33,173 nucleotides of DNA from an uncultured Gammaproteobacteria bacterium. GTDB lineage: Bacteria; Pseudomonadota; Gammaproteobacteria; CAKMZV01. Numbering within the stretch: the stretch's first letter is position 1; each line of letters opens with the position of its first letter. Shown in pieces: positions 18,637-27,246 of the stretch. The stretch is from positions 1 to 33,173 of the forward strand of contig CAKMZV010000024.1 of assembly GCA_929200535.1 (NCBI GenBank), in the 5' to 3' direction. The notes below the pieces were generated by a model. That model was not told the DNA's origin, made no database searches, and saw only the letters and a list, made by a program, of their open reading frames with translations. The position numbers and the translations under genes were made by a program.

Positions 18637-18815
18637 ATAACGCTCAAGTTTTTTTAGATAAAAACGAAAGTGTTAAAAAGAACAAGCAAGAAAAAGTAAT
18701 ACTAATTGTTTTGTAATGAAACAAAAGTTTGGGTAATTATTATTTAATTATCGTGTTTGATAGGCTATCCGATTTTAATGAGAATGTGAATTTTTGCATT
18801 ACTCATTTACCGATT
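18637..18815 (+). other. 23S-5S spacer complementary to the 23S leader
   Basis: This 179-nt transcribed spacer holds no tRNA. Bases 18635-18647 pair with the leader just before 23S. Further blocks pair in matching order with the leader: AAGTAAT (18694-18700) with 15694-15700, CTAATTGTT (18702-18710) with 15676-15684 (one G-U), GTAATGAAAC (18713-18722) with 15666-15674 (one bulge), GTTTG (18727-18731) with 15657-15661, CGTGTTTG (18752-18759) with 15623-15630 after one base shift, and GGCTATCC (18763-18770) with 15611-15618. Confidence 0.7.
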
Positions 18816-18931
18816 TGCTCAGTGACAATAGCGAGAGTGACCCACCTGAATCCATACCGAACTCAGAAGTGAAATCTCTTAGCGCCGATGGTAGTGCGGT
18901 TTTCCGTGTGAGAGTAGGGCATTGCTGGGCA
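18816..18931 (+). rRNA. rrf: 5S ribosomal RNA
   Basis: About 116 nt. It shows the conserved GACCCACCTGAATCC...CCGAACTCAGAAGTGAAA core, GCCGATGGTAGTG, and GTGAGAGTAGGGCATTGCTGGGCA at the 3' end. The 5' TGCTCAGTG pairs with the 3' TATTGCTGGGCA-type end through nine Watson-Crick or G-U pairs, which sets the ends. It is transcribed with 23S. Confidence 0.95.
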
Positions 18932-18941
18932 TTTTGAATTC

Positions 18942-18978
18942 AAGCCGTAGTTTTCTTAAGAGAGCTGCGGCTTTTTTT
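18942..18978 (+). terminator. Rho-independent terminator of the rRNA unit
   Basis: AAGCCGTAG (18942-18950) pairs with CTGCGGCTT (18965-18973, one G-U pair) around a 14-base loop, followed by a run of T. It lies 11 bases after 5S, a textbook position. Confidence 0.92.
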
Positions 18979-19003
18979 ATGCATTTTAGCACAGGCTTTT
19001 TAT

Positions 19004-19047
19004 ATTGGCAGTATCAAGAATAATTGTGCCTAAAGGGCAAAAAATCA
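19004..19047. repeat. Direct repeat copy A flanking the GNAT gene
   Basis: TTGGCAGTATCAAGAATAATTGTGCCTAAAG-like segment of about 43 bases, just downstream of the GNAT stop codon. It matches 19605-19647 in the same orientation with roughly six or seven differences and one indel. Shared cores are AGTATCAAGAA and CTAAAGG. Confidence 0.7.
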
Positions 19048-19060
19048 TATAATTGTGGCA

Positions 19061-19510
19061 CTACTCAACAGTCATTTGATAGGTTTGCCAATGGGTTTTT
19101 TTTGCTATTTTATCGTATGAGGAGCGAGCCTTGTAATTGTCTTCGGCAGTAATCCATCGGATAAATGCCCAACCCTTATTTTTTCCGAATATATTTAGTG
19201 ATTGATACATTTTTTGCACGCAACCAGTGCCTCTATACTTAGGTATTATGTATAGATCATCTAAAAAACCCACAACGGAGCCACGTAAAGGAGATGGCAT
19301 TTCTCGACAATGCATAAAACCAACTAAATCACCCTTATCATTTTTTGCGATTAAGGCAAAAAATGGATTATGTTGATCGAATATCCAAGCCCAAATAGTG
19401 TCTAATATTTTACGGTCCATCGGCATATTATAGAAATCGGCATACTGGTAGTAAAGTTGTTCCCACTGTTTTCGGTCGTCTTTGTTTAGTTCAGAAATAA
19501 TAATATTCAT
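19061..19510 (-). CDS. GNAT-family N-acetyltransferase
   Basis: This 149-residue protein probably transfers an acetyl group from acetyl-CoA to an amine; the substrate is unknown. I chose the ATG at 19508-19510, which starts MNIIISELNKDDRKQW, a common GNAT beginning. The longer frame upstream is built partly from repeat B. Visible GNAT parts: the helix EQLYYQYADFYNMPMD, the strand FFALIAKNDKGDLVGFMHC, then FLDDLYIIPKYRGTGCVQKMYQSL (the Q/RxxGxG/A acetyl-CoA loop, here KYRGTGC) and a C-terminal WITAEDNYKARSSYDKIAKKTHW. It lies tail-on to the rRNA terminator and is bracketed by a direct repeat, which suggests it may have arrived as a unit. Confidence 0.88.
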   Translation of the reverse strand: MNIIISELNKDDRKQWEQLYYQYADFYNMPMDRKILDTIWAWIFDQHNPFFALIAKNDKGDLVGFMHCREMPSPLRGSVVGFLDDLYIIPKYRGTGCVQKMYQSLNIFGKNKGWAFIRWITAEDNYKARSSYDKIAKKTHWQTYQMTVE

Positions 19511-19604
19511 TTTATTTACTTTGAGATTAATGTTTGCTTGAGAGGGGTTTTTGTAAAAAAAAAATTGTTTTTGATTTGAACGGCTTATTTTATCACGAAT
19601 AATA

Positions 19605-19647
19605 ATTGGTAGTATCAAGAAAATTGTGTCTAAAGGAAAAACTAATC
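19605..19647. repeat. Direct repeat copy B flanking the GNAT gene
   Basis: Second copy of the ~43-base segment at 19004-19047, same orientation, about 95 bases upstream of the GNAT start codon. It sits between the GNAT gene and the end of the MMPL gene. It contains no obvious gene or site of its own. Confidence 0.7.
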
Positions 19648-19767
19648 AATTTTGTAATGGGGTAAAATTTGCCACAAAATAAATAGGTAGCAATAGTTAT
19701 TGCGGGTTTACTTAAAGCTCTTAGATTATTAAACGAGAAATAGAAAAATTTCATATTGCTAACTTTA

Positions 19768-22011
19768 TTATTTCTTTTTCGATTTTATATCAGCAAAAAC
19801 ACAAGGTAGCACAAGAAAAAACATAGCAAGTGATAAGATAATTGCTAAGGCGGTAAGTAAGGCAAACTTTTGAATCACAACTAACTTTGATAATAAAAGA
19901 ATACTAAAACCAACCACTAAAATTAGAGAAGTTAGAAAAATAGGGGTTTGAAGATCATTAATTGATAATTGGAGAGCTGTTTTTGATGAATTTTGTGCTT
20001 TTAAATAATAAATAAAGCGATGACAAAAATGAGCCATATTATCAATACATAACCCAAGGGAAATACTTGCGACTAAAACAGTTGCAAAATCAAAAGGAAT
20101 CCTAAACAGAACTTGCCCACCTAATATAATAATGACGGGGATAAAATTTAGCAGAGCTGCCAAACTACCGTACGCTAATCCAAAAAGCAAAATAAAACTG
20201 AGTAAAATAATCCCTCCAGTGAGTAGTATGCTACTTAATTGAGTATCCAGAACAAATTTACTGAGTTGTTGAAAATATACATTCATACCAGTAACAATAA
20301 TTCTGTATGGAGATTGCTCTAAGGAAAGCATAACATTCTCGATCACTTGACTAATTTTTTTTGATGATAGGTTTGGAGTATAAAGATGAATACGGCTATT
20401 TTGATAAAGAAAATCAACGTTTGAACTTAGGATATCGCTTTCCTTATCTGAGCGTGAAAATTCTAAAAATAAAATCTCTTGTGCAAGTGCCCCCTCATTT
20501 GTTGGAAAAACTTCCTGTTGATCGCTTAATGGTTTATGAACCATCGATATGGCTTCAAGTAGGCTTTCTATAGAGTTAATCAATGGAATATTCTTGAGGC
20601 TTTCAACCTGTTTTTTGATATTTTCAAAATTATCAAGGCGTTTAAATGTGTCAGTTTGTGAACTTTGTAAGATAATATCAATGTTTCCACTTCCACTTAA
20701 TTGTGTATCTGCGACATTAAATCCTTTTGCTGTTTGTGATTTTGGACTAAAAAAAACATCTAAAAAATTACTCTCTGTGGTGCCTCTATGTAACAATGAT
20801 AAGGTGATAATCAGTGCGATTGAGGTGACTCCAAGGATGAGTTTTTTCTGCCTAACAATGGATTGAATAGGGAGGTTATAGGGCTTTAGAGTTTTTCCTT
20901 CTGGTAGGAAGGTGTACAAAAATAATAAATTGAGTCCCATAATGATGGGATAAGCTATAAGAATACTAATAAAAGAAAGCTCGCCGAAATGCTTTAAAGG
21001 CAAGATTTCACTGAAAGTAAACACACCAAACCCGATAGCTGAAGTGATAGAGGTGATTAAACAAGGTAACCATGTTTCTTGCCAACATAGAATACATCGT
21101 TCCATTGGATTGACGATATGTTGATTGGCTTGCCATCTTCTTGAAATATGAACACTATCAGCCATTGCAATAATCAAAACAAGCAGAGGTAAATTAGCAC
21201 TTAAAACATTAAAAGGTAAATCACTTAATTTCATTAGATTAAGCGTAACTAACAAATTAATAAACACAACAGAAGCAATAATAAGTGGAAATGATAACTT
21301 TCTATAAAACGCAAATAGTAATAGACACAACACCATAATTGAAATCGGTAAAAGTGTTTTTAAGTCCTCCTCGCTGAGGAAATCTAAACGGTAGAGTAAT
21401 TCTGTTTCGCCACTCACTGTGTATTGTTTAAAAGGTGATAACTTTAAAATCTCCTTCATTTCTCGGTAAACTTGTTTTCTTAAGTTTGTGTTATTTTCAG
21501 AAAAAGATACCGATAAGGTCATTACCAAGGCAATGGTTTTTGTATCTGAAGAAATGAGCCTTCTCCAATATGGGCTGGATTTTAAATGTGTTAAATAGTT
21601 TCCCCAGGGCAAGACATTTTCCTTAATTGCATCGGCATAAGTGATATTATGTAATGTGCCCTCATTATCTTTGAAAATAGATTTCGCATTGGTTGGAGAT
21701 TGAATGCGTTTAACATATTCAATTTTGGCTAATTTTTTTTGTAGTGCTATTACGTTTTTAAAGTGTTTTGGTTTGAAAAACCCATCTTCAATTTGTACAA
21801 GCAGCACTAAACGCTCTCCTTGATTAAACTCCTCATCAAGATAACGTTTATTTTTTTCTATAGGATGTTCTTTAGGCAACCAATTTTGATTGCTAAATGA
21901 TAGGTGAGTTAGGGGTTTAAACAATAAAATCCCAAACAGGATGCAGAACGTACACAAAAAAATTTTGACAAAGAGGCTTCTTTGTGTATATTTTTTTTCA
22001 TCTGAGATCAT
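19768..22011 (-). CDS. MMPL/RND-superfamily transporter
   Basis: This 747-residue inner-membrane protein belongs to the RND superfamily of predicted exporters (COG1033/MMPL type). It has one membrane helix at about 13-33, a periplasmic domain (about 40-210), then a block of five or six helices that includes LLVLIIAMADSVHISRRW with its Asp. The pattern then repeats: a helix near 392, a second periplasmic domain and a second helix block with ILVASISLGLCIDNMAHF. The conserved acidic residues in helices 4 and 10 (MADSVH, CIDNMAH) are where the proton path lies in MMPL proteins. It is the last gene of an operon with an outer-membrane barrel and a LolA-like protein, so it probably extracts a lipid or other hydrophobic compound for transport outward. 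A perfect GCAATA-GT-TATTGC palindrome lies downstream (19690-19703). Confidence 0.88.
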   Translation of the reverse strand: MISDEKKYTQRSLFVKIFLCTFCILFGILLFKPLTHLSFSNQNWLPKEHPIEKNKRYLDEEFNQGERLVLLVQIEDGFFKPKHFKNVIALQKKLAKIEYVKRIQSPTNAKSIFKDNEGTLHNITYADAIKENVLPWGNYLTHLKSSPYWRRLISSDTKTIALVMTLSVSFSENNTNLRKQVYREMKEILKLSPFKQYTVSGETELLYRLDFLSEEDLKTLLPISIMVLCLLLFAFYRKLSFPLIIASVVFINLLVTLNLMKLSDLPFNVLSANLPLLVLIIAMADSVHISRRWQANQHIVNPMERCILCWQETWLPCLITSITSAIGFGVFTFSEILPLKHFGELSFISILIAYPIIMGLNLLFLYTFLPEGKTLKPYNLPIQSIVRQKKLILGVTSIALIITLSLLHRGTTESNFLDVFFSPKSQTAKGFNVADTQLSGSGNIDIILQSSQTDTFKRLDNFENIKKQVESLKNIPLINSIESLLEAISMVHKPLSDQQEVFPTNEGALAQEILFLEFSRSDKESDILSSNVDFLYQNSRIHLYTPNLSSKKISQVIENVMLSLEQSPYRIIVTGMNVYFQQLSKFVLDTQLSSILLTGGIILLSFILLFGLAYGSLAALLNFIPVIIILGGQVLFRIPFDFATVLVASISLGLCIDNMAHFCHRFIYYLKAQNSSKTALQLSINDLQTPIFLTSLILVVGFSILLLSKLVVIQKFALLTALAIILSLAMFFLVLPCVFADIKSKKK

Positions 22012-22067
22012 TGCATCAGGCTATAAGCATATCAAGGCAAAGTAACTTCAATAACAAGCGTATTTTT

Positions 22068-23672
22068 TTAGAAATCATAAATAAGAGTCAACCGAATAGA
22101 GTCTGCTGATAAAGAAGTGATATCTGTACTCTGCTCGTCGCTTTTACCTTCTTCCTCTTCTTGTTCAATCTGATCTGCATTTTGTGTTTCATTGCGATAA
22201 GTAAGATACTCAGCTGAAACACCTAAGGTTAAAGATTCTTTATACTTATAACCATGATACAGGGTTATCCCAACAGCAGCTCCAAAGAAACCTAAGCCAA
22301 AGCCAGTTGTTTGATTTTTGGTTTCTCCATAGTGTCGTGCAAAATGAGCAAAAGGAATGGCATTTATATTCTCCTTGGATATTTTAGAAAACAAAGCATC
22401 GTTCAATTTTTCAGCTTCTTTTTGCTCATCTGTTTTTGATTGAATGAAATGCATAATGGCGAGATTGACTGTCCAATCTTCCGAACGAAAATCATAGCCT
22501 AATGCATGCAGATAAGCATCAAACTCAAAATAAGCATTATTATTGAGTTTATTACGGATGTAACTCTTCCAAGCATTACAAGTAGTAGAATTTTCATAGC
22601 ATTCTTGTCCGCCATAAAATTCCTTATAGGATAGAATTTCATACTTTACATTGTAACGCTCAAAGGGAACCGCAATCTCAAAGCCATAAGCCTCTCCTGG
22701 ACGATAACTATTTTCACGGATAAAGTCATTTCCTTGTAGTAAAGTTAATGTTTCTGGGAAAAAATGAAAACCTTTATAATAAGTTAGCCCCCAAATAATA
22801 TTACCTGTATATAAAAAGCGTAATAAATATTGTGACTCATCCTCTGGAAATTTAAAAGCCTTACTTTTTTCGACAGTAGAACTTGAATTTGCCTCAGTAA
22901 CAAAAAAAGTAGTTGGTTTCTCTAATAATGTTGAGAACGACGGATCACGCTCAAGTTTAGGAAAAAAATGGAACTGTAACTCCGTTTTATTAGAAGGATA
23001 GAGAATACCAGATAACGTTGTTTGAGGGAACTTACTCTCGAGCTTTGAAAAGGAAATGTTACCATTAGTTAAGTCAACTGGTAAGATGAAATCAACAGGA
23101 GAAAAAGCATCAAATTGTCCAATAGCAAGAGTTCTTCTACCGGCATAAATATCAAAAAAAGGTTGAGACCAACGAACATAACCTTCTCGCAATTGCCCTT
23201 CTTCTGCTTTAAACTGACGCGTAATCTCAGTGGTTTCTTTATCACTTGAACCATCACTATTATGAGTTGTGACCTCTTTCTCAAAAAACAAATCTGCTTG
23301 AGAATAAAGCCACCTCCCAGTTATTGCAACGCTTAATCCTGTTTCTTCCCATTCATCCTGAAAACGAACCTTGAAAAAATTGTTTATACGCTTATTTTTT
23401 CCGATAAAACCAGAATAGGAAAGACCAATACCACCAGAAAAATGTTCGGTAAAATAATTCCCGCCCTCTCCAATATCATTTGCGTCTTCCGAAGAATCTT
23501 TTTCAAGCTCTGACGTGTCGGACTCGTCAATGATTACTTCATCCTCAATAATCAATACGTCATCTTCAATGCTCTCCTCGGCATAACTCAAAGGTGTTAA
23601 TGCGATGAAAAAAAAACTAACCACAAAGAAAAAGAAAGTATAGCCGAGGGTTGGGCAATAATTTTTATTCAT
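22068..23672 (-). CDS. Outer-membrane beta-barrel protein of the LolA-like/MMPL operon
   Basis: This 534-residue protein has a signal peptide (about 1-31, hydrophobic FFFFVVSFFFIALTPLSYA, cleaved before EESIED). A strongly acidic segment follows (about 32-68, with DDVLIIEDEVIIDE), then alternating strands to the end. The last residue is Phe after SIRLTLIY, the usual signal for barrel insertion. RWSQPFFDIYAGRRTLAIGQFDAFSPVDF resembles DUF1302-like or alginate-export-type porins, but I cannot name the family with certainty. One Cys pair (GGQECYENSTTCNAW) may form an extracellular disulfide. It lies 56 bases before the MMPL gene and 32 after the LolA-like gene, so it is likely the outer-membrane exit or receiver of the same pathway. 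Confidence 0.8.
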   Translation of the reverse strand: MNKNYCPTLGYTFFFFVVSFFFIALTPLSYAEESIEDDVLIIEDEVIIDESDTSELEKDSSEDANDIGEGGNYFTEHFSGGIGLSYSGFIGKNKRINNFFKVRFQDEWEETGLSVAITGRWLYSQADLFFEKEVTTHNSDGSSDKETTEITRQFKAEEGQLREGYVRWSQPFFDIYAGRRTLAIGQFDAFSPVDFILPVDLTNGNISFSKLESKFPQTTLSGILYPSNKTELQFHFFPKLERDPSFSTLLEKPTTFFVTEANSSSTVEKSKAFKFPEDESQYLLRFLYTGNIIWGLTYYKGFHFFPETLTLLQGNDFIRENSYRPGEAYGFEIAVPFERYNVKYEILSYKEFYGGQECYENSTTCNAWKSYIRNKLNNNAYFEFDAYLHALGYDFRSEDWTVNLAIMHFIQSKTDEQKEAEKLNDALFSKISKENINAIPFAHFARHYGETKNQTTGFGLGFFGAAVGITLYHGYKYKESLTLGVSAEYLTYRNETQNADQIEQEEEEGKSDEQSTDITSLSADSIRLTLIYDF

Positions 23673-23704
23673 ATATATGATATTTTTTTATCACTTAGGT
23701 TAGT

Positions 23705-24469
23705 TTAGAGCTTTAAGCCTCGGGTAGAAAAAAAGCTAATATCTTTGACAATATCCGTTTCAAGTTTATTAATTTTTACATAGGTCGTACTATCGGTATT
23801 TGGATTGTGTACTACTGAACTAACAGCAATATACATTCCCTTATGTTTAATAATTTTTTTATTTTTAAGCCTCTTAATCAGTTTGCCATCATGACCATAA
23901 AATTTTACGGTCACAGGCACTAAGACTTTCTTATGAACTTTATACACAATACGAGCGTAATTATCTTGTTTTGATTTCGGATAACTTTCAACAACATAAT
24001 ATTTTTTATCTTGAGAAACTAACTTATGAATATCCGCATCGATATTTCGCCCCCCTATATCTGAGTTAGAAAAATCTGTTCCCATAAAACTTTTATTCTT
24101 ATCGTTGGAAGATAATTTTTTGACTGATCGGAAAGCAGGCAAATAAATCCATTGCTCGGATATATCTTCTCCCTTCTCTAAAACACTAAGTAAACCAGTA
24201 TTTTTTAGATTAACTGGTTTATAAAAACGTGCCAAGCTATACGTGTTTTTTTGATGTTTTTTCCAAGAAGTAAAATAACGTGTCCTCTCTCGGTTTTTAG
24301 AATCAACAATACGCATAAAAACATTGAATTTTTGATTTTTATGAAGGCGACTCTGTTCCTCCACTTTCATCATAATCTCCTTGCCACTCAATTCTGCCTG
24401 AGCAGAAATACAAAAAGTAGCAACCAATACGGCACAAAAATAGGTAAAAATATATTTTATTTTTTGCAT
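23705..24469 (-). CDS. LolA-like outer-membrane lipoprotein-sorting protein
   Basis: This 254-residue periplasmic protein has a signal peptide of about 25 residues ending SAQA before ELSGKEIM. The rest matches the 'outer membrane lipoprotein-sorting protein' group (LolA-like fold, PF17131 type): MRIVDSKNRERTRYFTSWKK, FYKPVNLKNTGLL, EQWIYLPAFRSVKKLSSNDK, SFMGTDFSNSDI, and YVKINKLETD near the end. These proteins have a half-barrel that holds lipids. It is first in the operon, before the barrel and MMPL genes, and would ferry the substrate across the periplasm. It is distinct from the housekeeping LolA, and the cargo is unknown. Confidence 0.88.
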   Translation of the reverse strand: MQKIKYIFTYFCAVLVATFCISAQAELSGKEIMMKVEEQSRLHKNQKFNVFMRIVDSKNRERTRYFTSWKKHQKNTYSLARFYKPVNLKNTGLLSVLEKGEDISEQWIYLPAFRSVKKLSSNDKNKSFMGTDFSNSDIGGRNIDADIHKLVSQDKKYYVVESYPKSKQDNYARIVYKVHKKVLVPVTVKFYGHDGKLIKRLKNKKIIKHKGMYIAVSSVVHNPNTDSTTYVKINKLETDIVKDISFFSTRGLKL

Positions 24470-24508
24470 AAGAACTTGTGATTACGTAGAATTTTTATTG
24501 TGATTAGT

Positions 24509-24530
24509 GAGAAATCTAATCTTATTTCTC
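24509..24530. promoter_or_regulatory. Inverted repeat in the divergent promoter region
   Basis: GAGAAAT-ctaatctt-ATTTCTC, a perfect 7-bp inverted repeat with an 8-base spacer, lies 40-61 bases upstream of the LolA-like start and within the 275-base divergent region to the DUF2723 gene. It could be an operator for either unit. The region otherwise shows no gene. Confidence 0.35.
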
Positions 24531-24744
24531 AATTTTATACTATTTTCACTTGTTATTTATGTGTTTATGGATAAGGCGTATTTGGTATATATATTTCTAC
24601 ATTATCATATAGAAGTCAACTTTAGACGGGTTGCTCACAAGAGGAAAAATAGATGTAACACGCTTTGTTTCTACCAAGTTAGACTCTTTAATTTTAATGG
24701 GTATATAATTTACTTCTTTGGTTCTTTTTTCCCCATTTTTTTGA

Positions 24745-27246
24745 ATGTCTAATTATCGCCTTTATCCGCTAACTTCTGCTTTTTATTGGGTCTCTGGTGG
24801 AGTAGCCGTATTATTGTTTGCTTTGTTTTTAATAACAATGTCAAGCACAGTACACTATGAAGACTCTGGGTTATTTGGTATGATGTGCTATTACTGGGGG
24901 GTGGCTCATCCTCCTTCGTACCCTTTGTACACCTTAGTATGCCCTCCTTTTGCTCATATTCCTTTTATCTCTCCAATTCATGGGGTCGCAATTTTCAGTG
25001 CCTTAAATGCTGCAATTGCGTGCTTTTTTATTGCTTTAATTGTGACTCGCCTCAGTGGTATTGTGTGGGCTGGAGCGATTGCCGCGCTCGTTTATGGAGT
25101 GTCAGATTCTTTATGGTCTCAAGCGATTATCCAAGAAGTTTACACCTTTAATGTTGCGTTATTTTTTCTTGCTTTGTGGAGGGTGATTGAATTTAGTCAC
25201 AATCCAAATGCAAAGAATTTTCATTGGATGATATTTTTAAGCATCTTAGGACTCAGTAACCATTGGCCGTTGATGGTATTATCGGCAGTTGGTTTTCCAC
25301 TCATTATCGTATCGGTTTGGCGGGAGTTTTTGCGATTGATTTTTAGCCGACATGGCATTTATGCAATTGGCTTAGCCTTGCTTGCCTTATTCCCTTATGC
25401 GATTACCTGGCTACGCTCATTATCAAACCCTGAGATTAGCTTTTATGGTCCTATCGATAGTTGGAACTTATTTTGGTTTGTGATTTCCAGAAAAGGATAT
25501 GCAGGGGTGGACAATGCCGGTGGCAATTTATTAGACAAGCAAGAATATTTGCTATGGCTATTTGAAAGTATGGTTAATGAGCAAGTGGGCTGGTTAGGAT
25601 TGGCATTAGTTCCTTTGGGAATTTATTTTCTATTTAAAATGAGAAAATGGTTTTTGTGTGGTGGAATTATTTTAGCAATCTTAGGTAGTTCAGTTTTTTT
25701 AACGGTGCTATTAGATTTTAAATTTAGTGATTTTTCAAAGTCTATTTTTCGAGTATATCCTTTGGTCTCTTGGGGTGGAATTTCATTGTTAGTGGGCTTG
25801 GGTTTTGCTTTTTTATCGCATTGTTATCGAAGAATTGAAAAAAAACAGGGTATTAAAAAACGTATATGGCGTTATGGGGCAGTATGTTTTTTATTGATAC
25901 CTGCGTGGTTATTCGCTGAAAATTATGCTAAAAATAATCAACCCAATATTACCTGGGCTCATAAATGGTCGATGGCAATTTTACAATCTTTAGAAAAAAA
26001 TGCCATTTTATTTACTCACGATGATACGCATTTACCCTTTATGTACTTGAACGCAGTGGAAAAAGTGCGCGAAGATATAACAATCTACAATACACAATCG
26101 CTGATTTTAAAAAATCGTTTGACTAAGGCTAAAGTTAAACTCGGTATCAAAAAAGAAAAATATCGTCAAGTAGCTCGTAATACCTCGCGCCCCTACTATA
26201 CCTTTTATGAAGATGAAAATCCTTATGGTGGTATTTGGAATGGAGTGTTTTACAAAGGAGATAAAAGTCTTAAAAAAGGCGAAAAAACCAATTACTTGGA
26301 GATGTCTTTTTTTGATACTTTGGTCGATGGAGAGGACGTTTTTCGGGATAATAATGGCTGGTCTCGCAACCAACGTTTCAAGCATGCACGCAATCTTTCT
26401 AAATTATTATTACAATTGCCTTTTGATACTCCACAACATAAAAAAGCGAGAGAGATAATATTATCGGCTCCTTTTGGGCAATTGTCTTATGCCAGTGCAT
26501 GGTTTGAGTATCGTCGTCCTGCGACGGAAGAAGATCTGGCTTTTGAATTGATGCAAAAGGTAGAGCCTTTAGTCTCTTACTTACCACCGTATCAGCAAGC
26601 GAGATATTACAGCACCTATGGGAGGGTACAATCAGTTCGCTCTAGTCGGATTGACTATAAACAAGTTGAAGAGTTATTTTTAAAAGGAGTGGTAGCCTAT
26701 GATTGGAACGATAACCCAGCCTTATACTCTTTATTAGAGTTATATGCTCAAACGAAGAATAAAGAGCTTTTTGATAAATACGATATGCTCTATCCAAATG
26801 GTGCACGAGGCAGCAATATTGTAGCAGCATATCGTGAAGGGAAAGATTATCGTCCGCCAGTAAAAATTAGTAAAGAAGAGGCGAAAAAAATGATGGAGAG
26901 GGCAATTAGTTTTTTAAAAAATAAGCCATATCAGCCGGATGAGGCATTGCGTATAGCCAATGAATTAGAAGAATTTTATGCTCATGTTGCTGATGTTAGT
27001 TTTATTATGGGTGGAGCAAGGATGATGCGACGTGAATATAATTTAGCAGAGCAAGCTTTTTTAAGAACCTTAAAACTAAAGCCAAATCATTTAAATACAC
27101 AAGTAAATTTGCTCAGCATATATCTTTATGAAAAAAAATATGAGCGTTTTGAAAAGCTACTCGCAGAGGCTTTATCAAAAAACCCTACGGCTCCCCGATT
27201 ACTAAGCATTAAAAGTCAATTTGAAAAGAGGAAAAATCAACAATGA
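24745..27246 (+). CDS. DUF2723 membrane protein with C-terminal TPR
   Basis: This 833-residue protein opens with a DUF2723 domain (protein O-mannosyltransferase-like family). Around ten membrane helices lie in residues 1-400, with Glu39-Asp40 in the first loop followed by WGVAHPPSYPLYTL, the family's signature, and SDSLWSQAIIQEVYTFN. The middle (about 400-700) is soluble and carries FTHDDTHLPFMYLNAVEKVREDITIYN. The end (about 760-830) is TPR-like (NLAEQAFLRTLKLKPNHLNTQVNLLSIYL). Members are predicted glycosyltransferases of the GT-C fold using lipid-linked sugars, unproven in bacteria. No Shine-Dalgarno site is visible before the ATG. The coiled-coil lipoprotein gene overlaps its end by four bases, so they are likely made together. 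Confidence 0.85.
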   Translation: MSNYRLYPLTSAFYWVSGGVAVLLFALFLITMSSTVHYEDSGLFGMMCYYWGVAHPPSYPLYTLVCPPFAHIPFISPIHGVAIFSALNAAIACFFIALIVTRLSGIVWAGAIAALVYGVSDSLWSQAIIQEVYTFNVALFFLALWRVIEFSHNPNAKNFHWMIFLSILGLSNHWPLMVLSAVGFPLIIVSVWREFLRLIFSRHGIYAIGLALLALFPYAITWLRSLSNPEISFYGPIDSWNLFWFVISRKGYAGVDNAGGNLLDKQEYLLWLFESMVNEQVGWLGLALVPLGIYFLFKMRKWFLCGGIILAILGSSVFLTVLLDFKFSDFSKSIFRVYPLVSWGGISLLVGLGFAFLSHCYRRIEKKQGIKKRIWRYGAVCFLLIPAWLFAENYAKNNQPNITWAHKWSMAILQSLEKNAILFTHDDTHLPFMYLNAVEKVREDITIYNTQSLILKNRLTKAKVKLGIKKEKYRQVARNTSRPYYTFYEDENPYGGIWNGVFYKGDKSLKKGEKTNYLEMSFFDTLVDGEDVFRDNNGWSRNQRFKHARNLSKLLLQLPFDTPQHKKAREIILSAPFGQLSYASAWFEYRRPATEEDLAFELMQKVEPLVSYLPPYQQARYYSTYGRVQSVRSSRIDYKQVEELFLKGVVAYDWNDNPALYSLLELYAQTKNKELFDKYDMLYPNGARGSNIVAAYREGKDYRPPVKISKEEAKKMMERAISFLKNKPYQPDEALRIANELEEFYAHVADVSFIMGGARMMRREYNLAEQAFLRTLKLKPNHLNTQVNLLSIYLYEKKYERFEKLLAEALSKNPTAPRLLSIKSQFEKRKNQQ

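Noticed and set aside
24507-24752. 81-codon frame before the DUF2723 gene
   Set aside because: Hydrophobic AT-driven composition, no ribosome site, runs into the next gene out of frame; not convincing as a protein.
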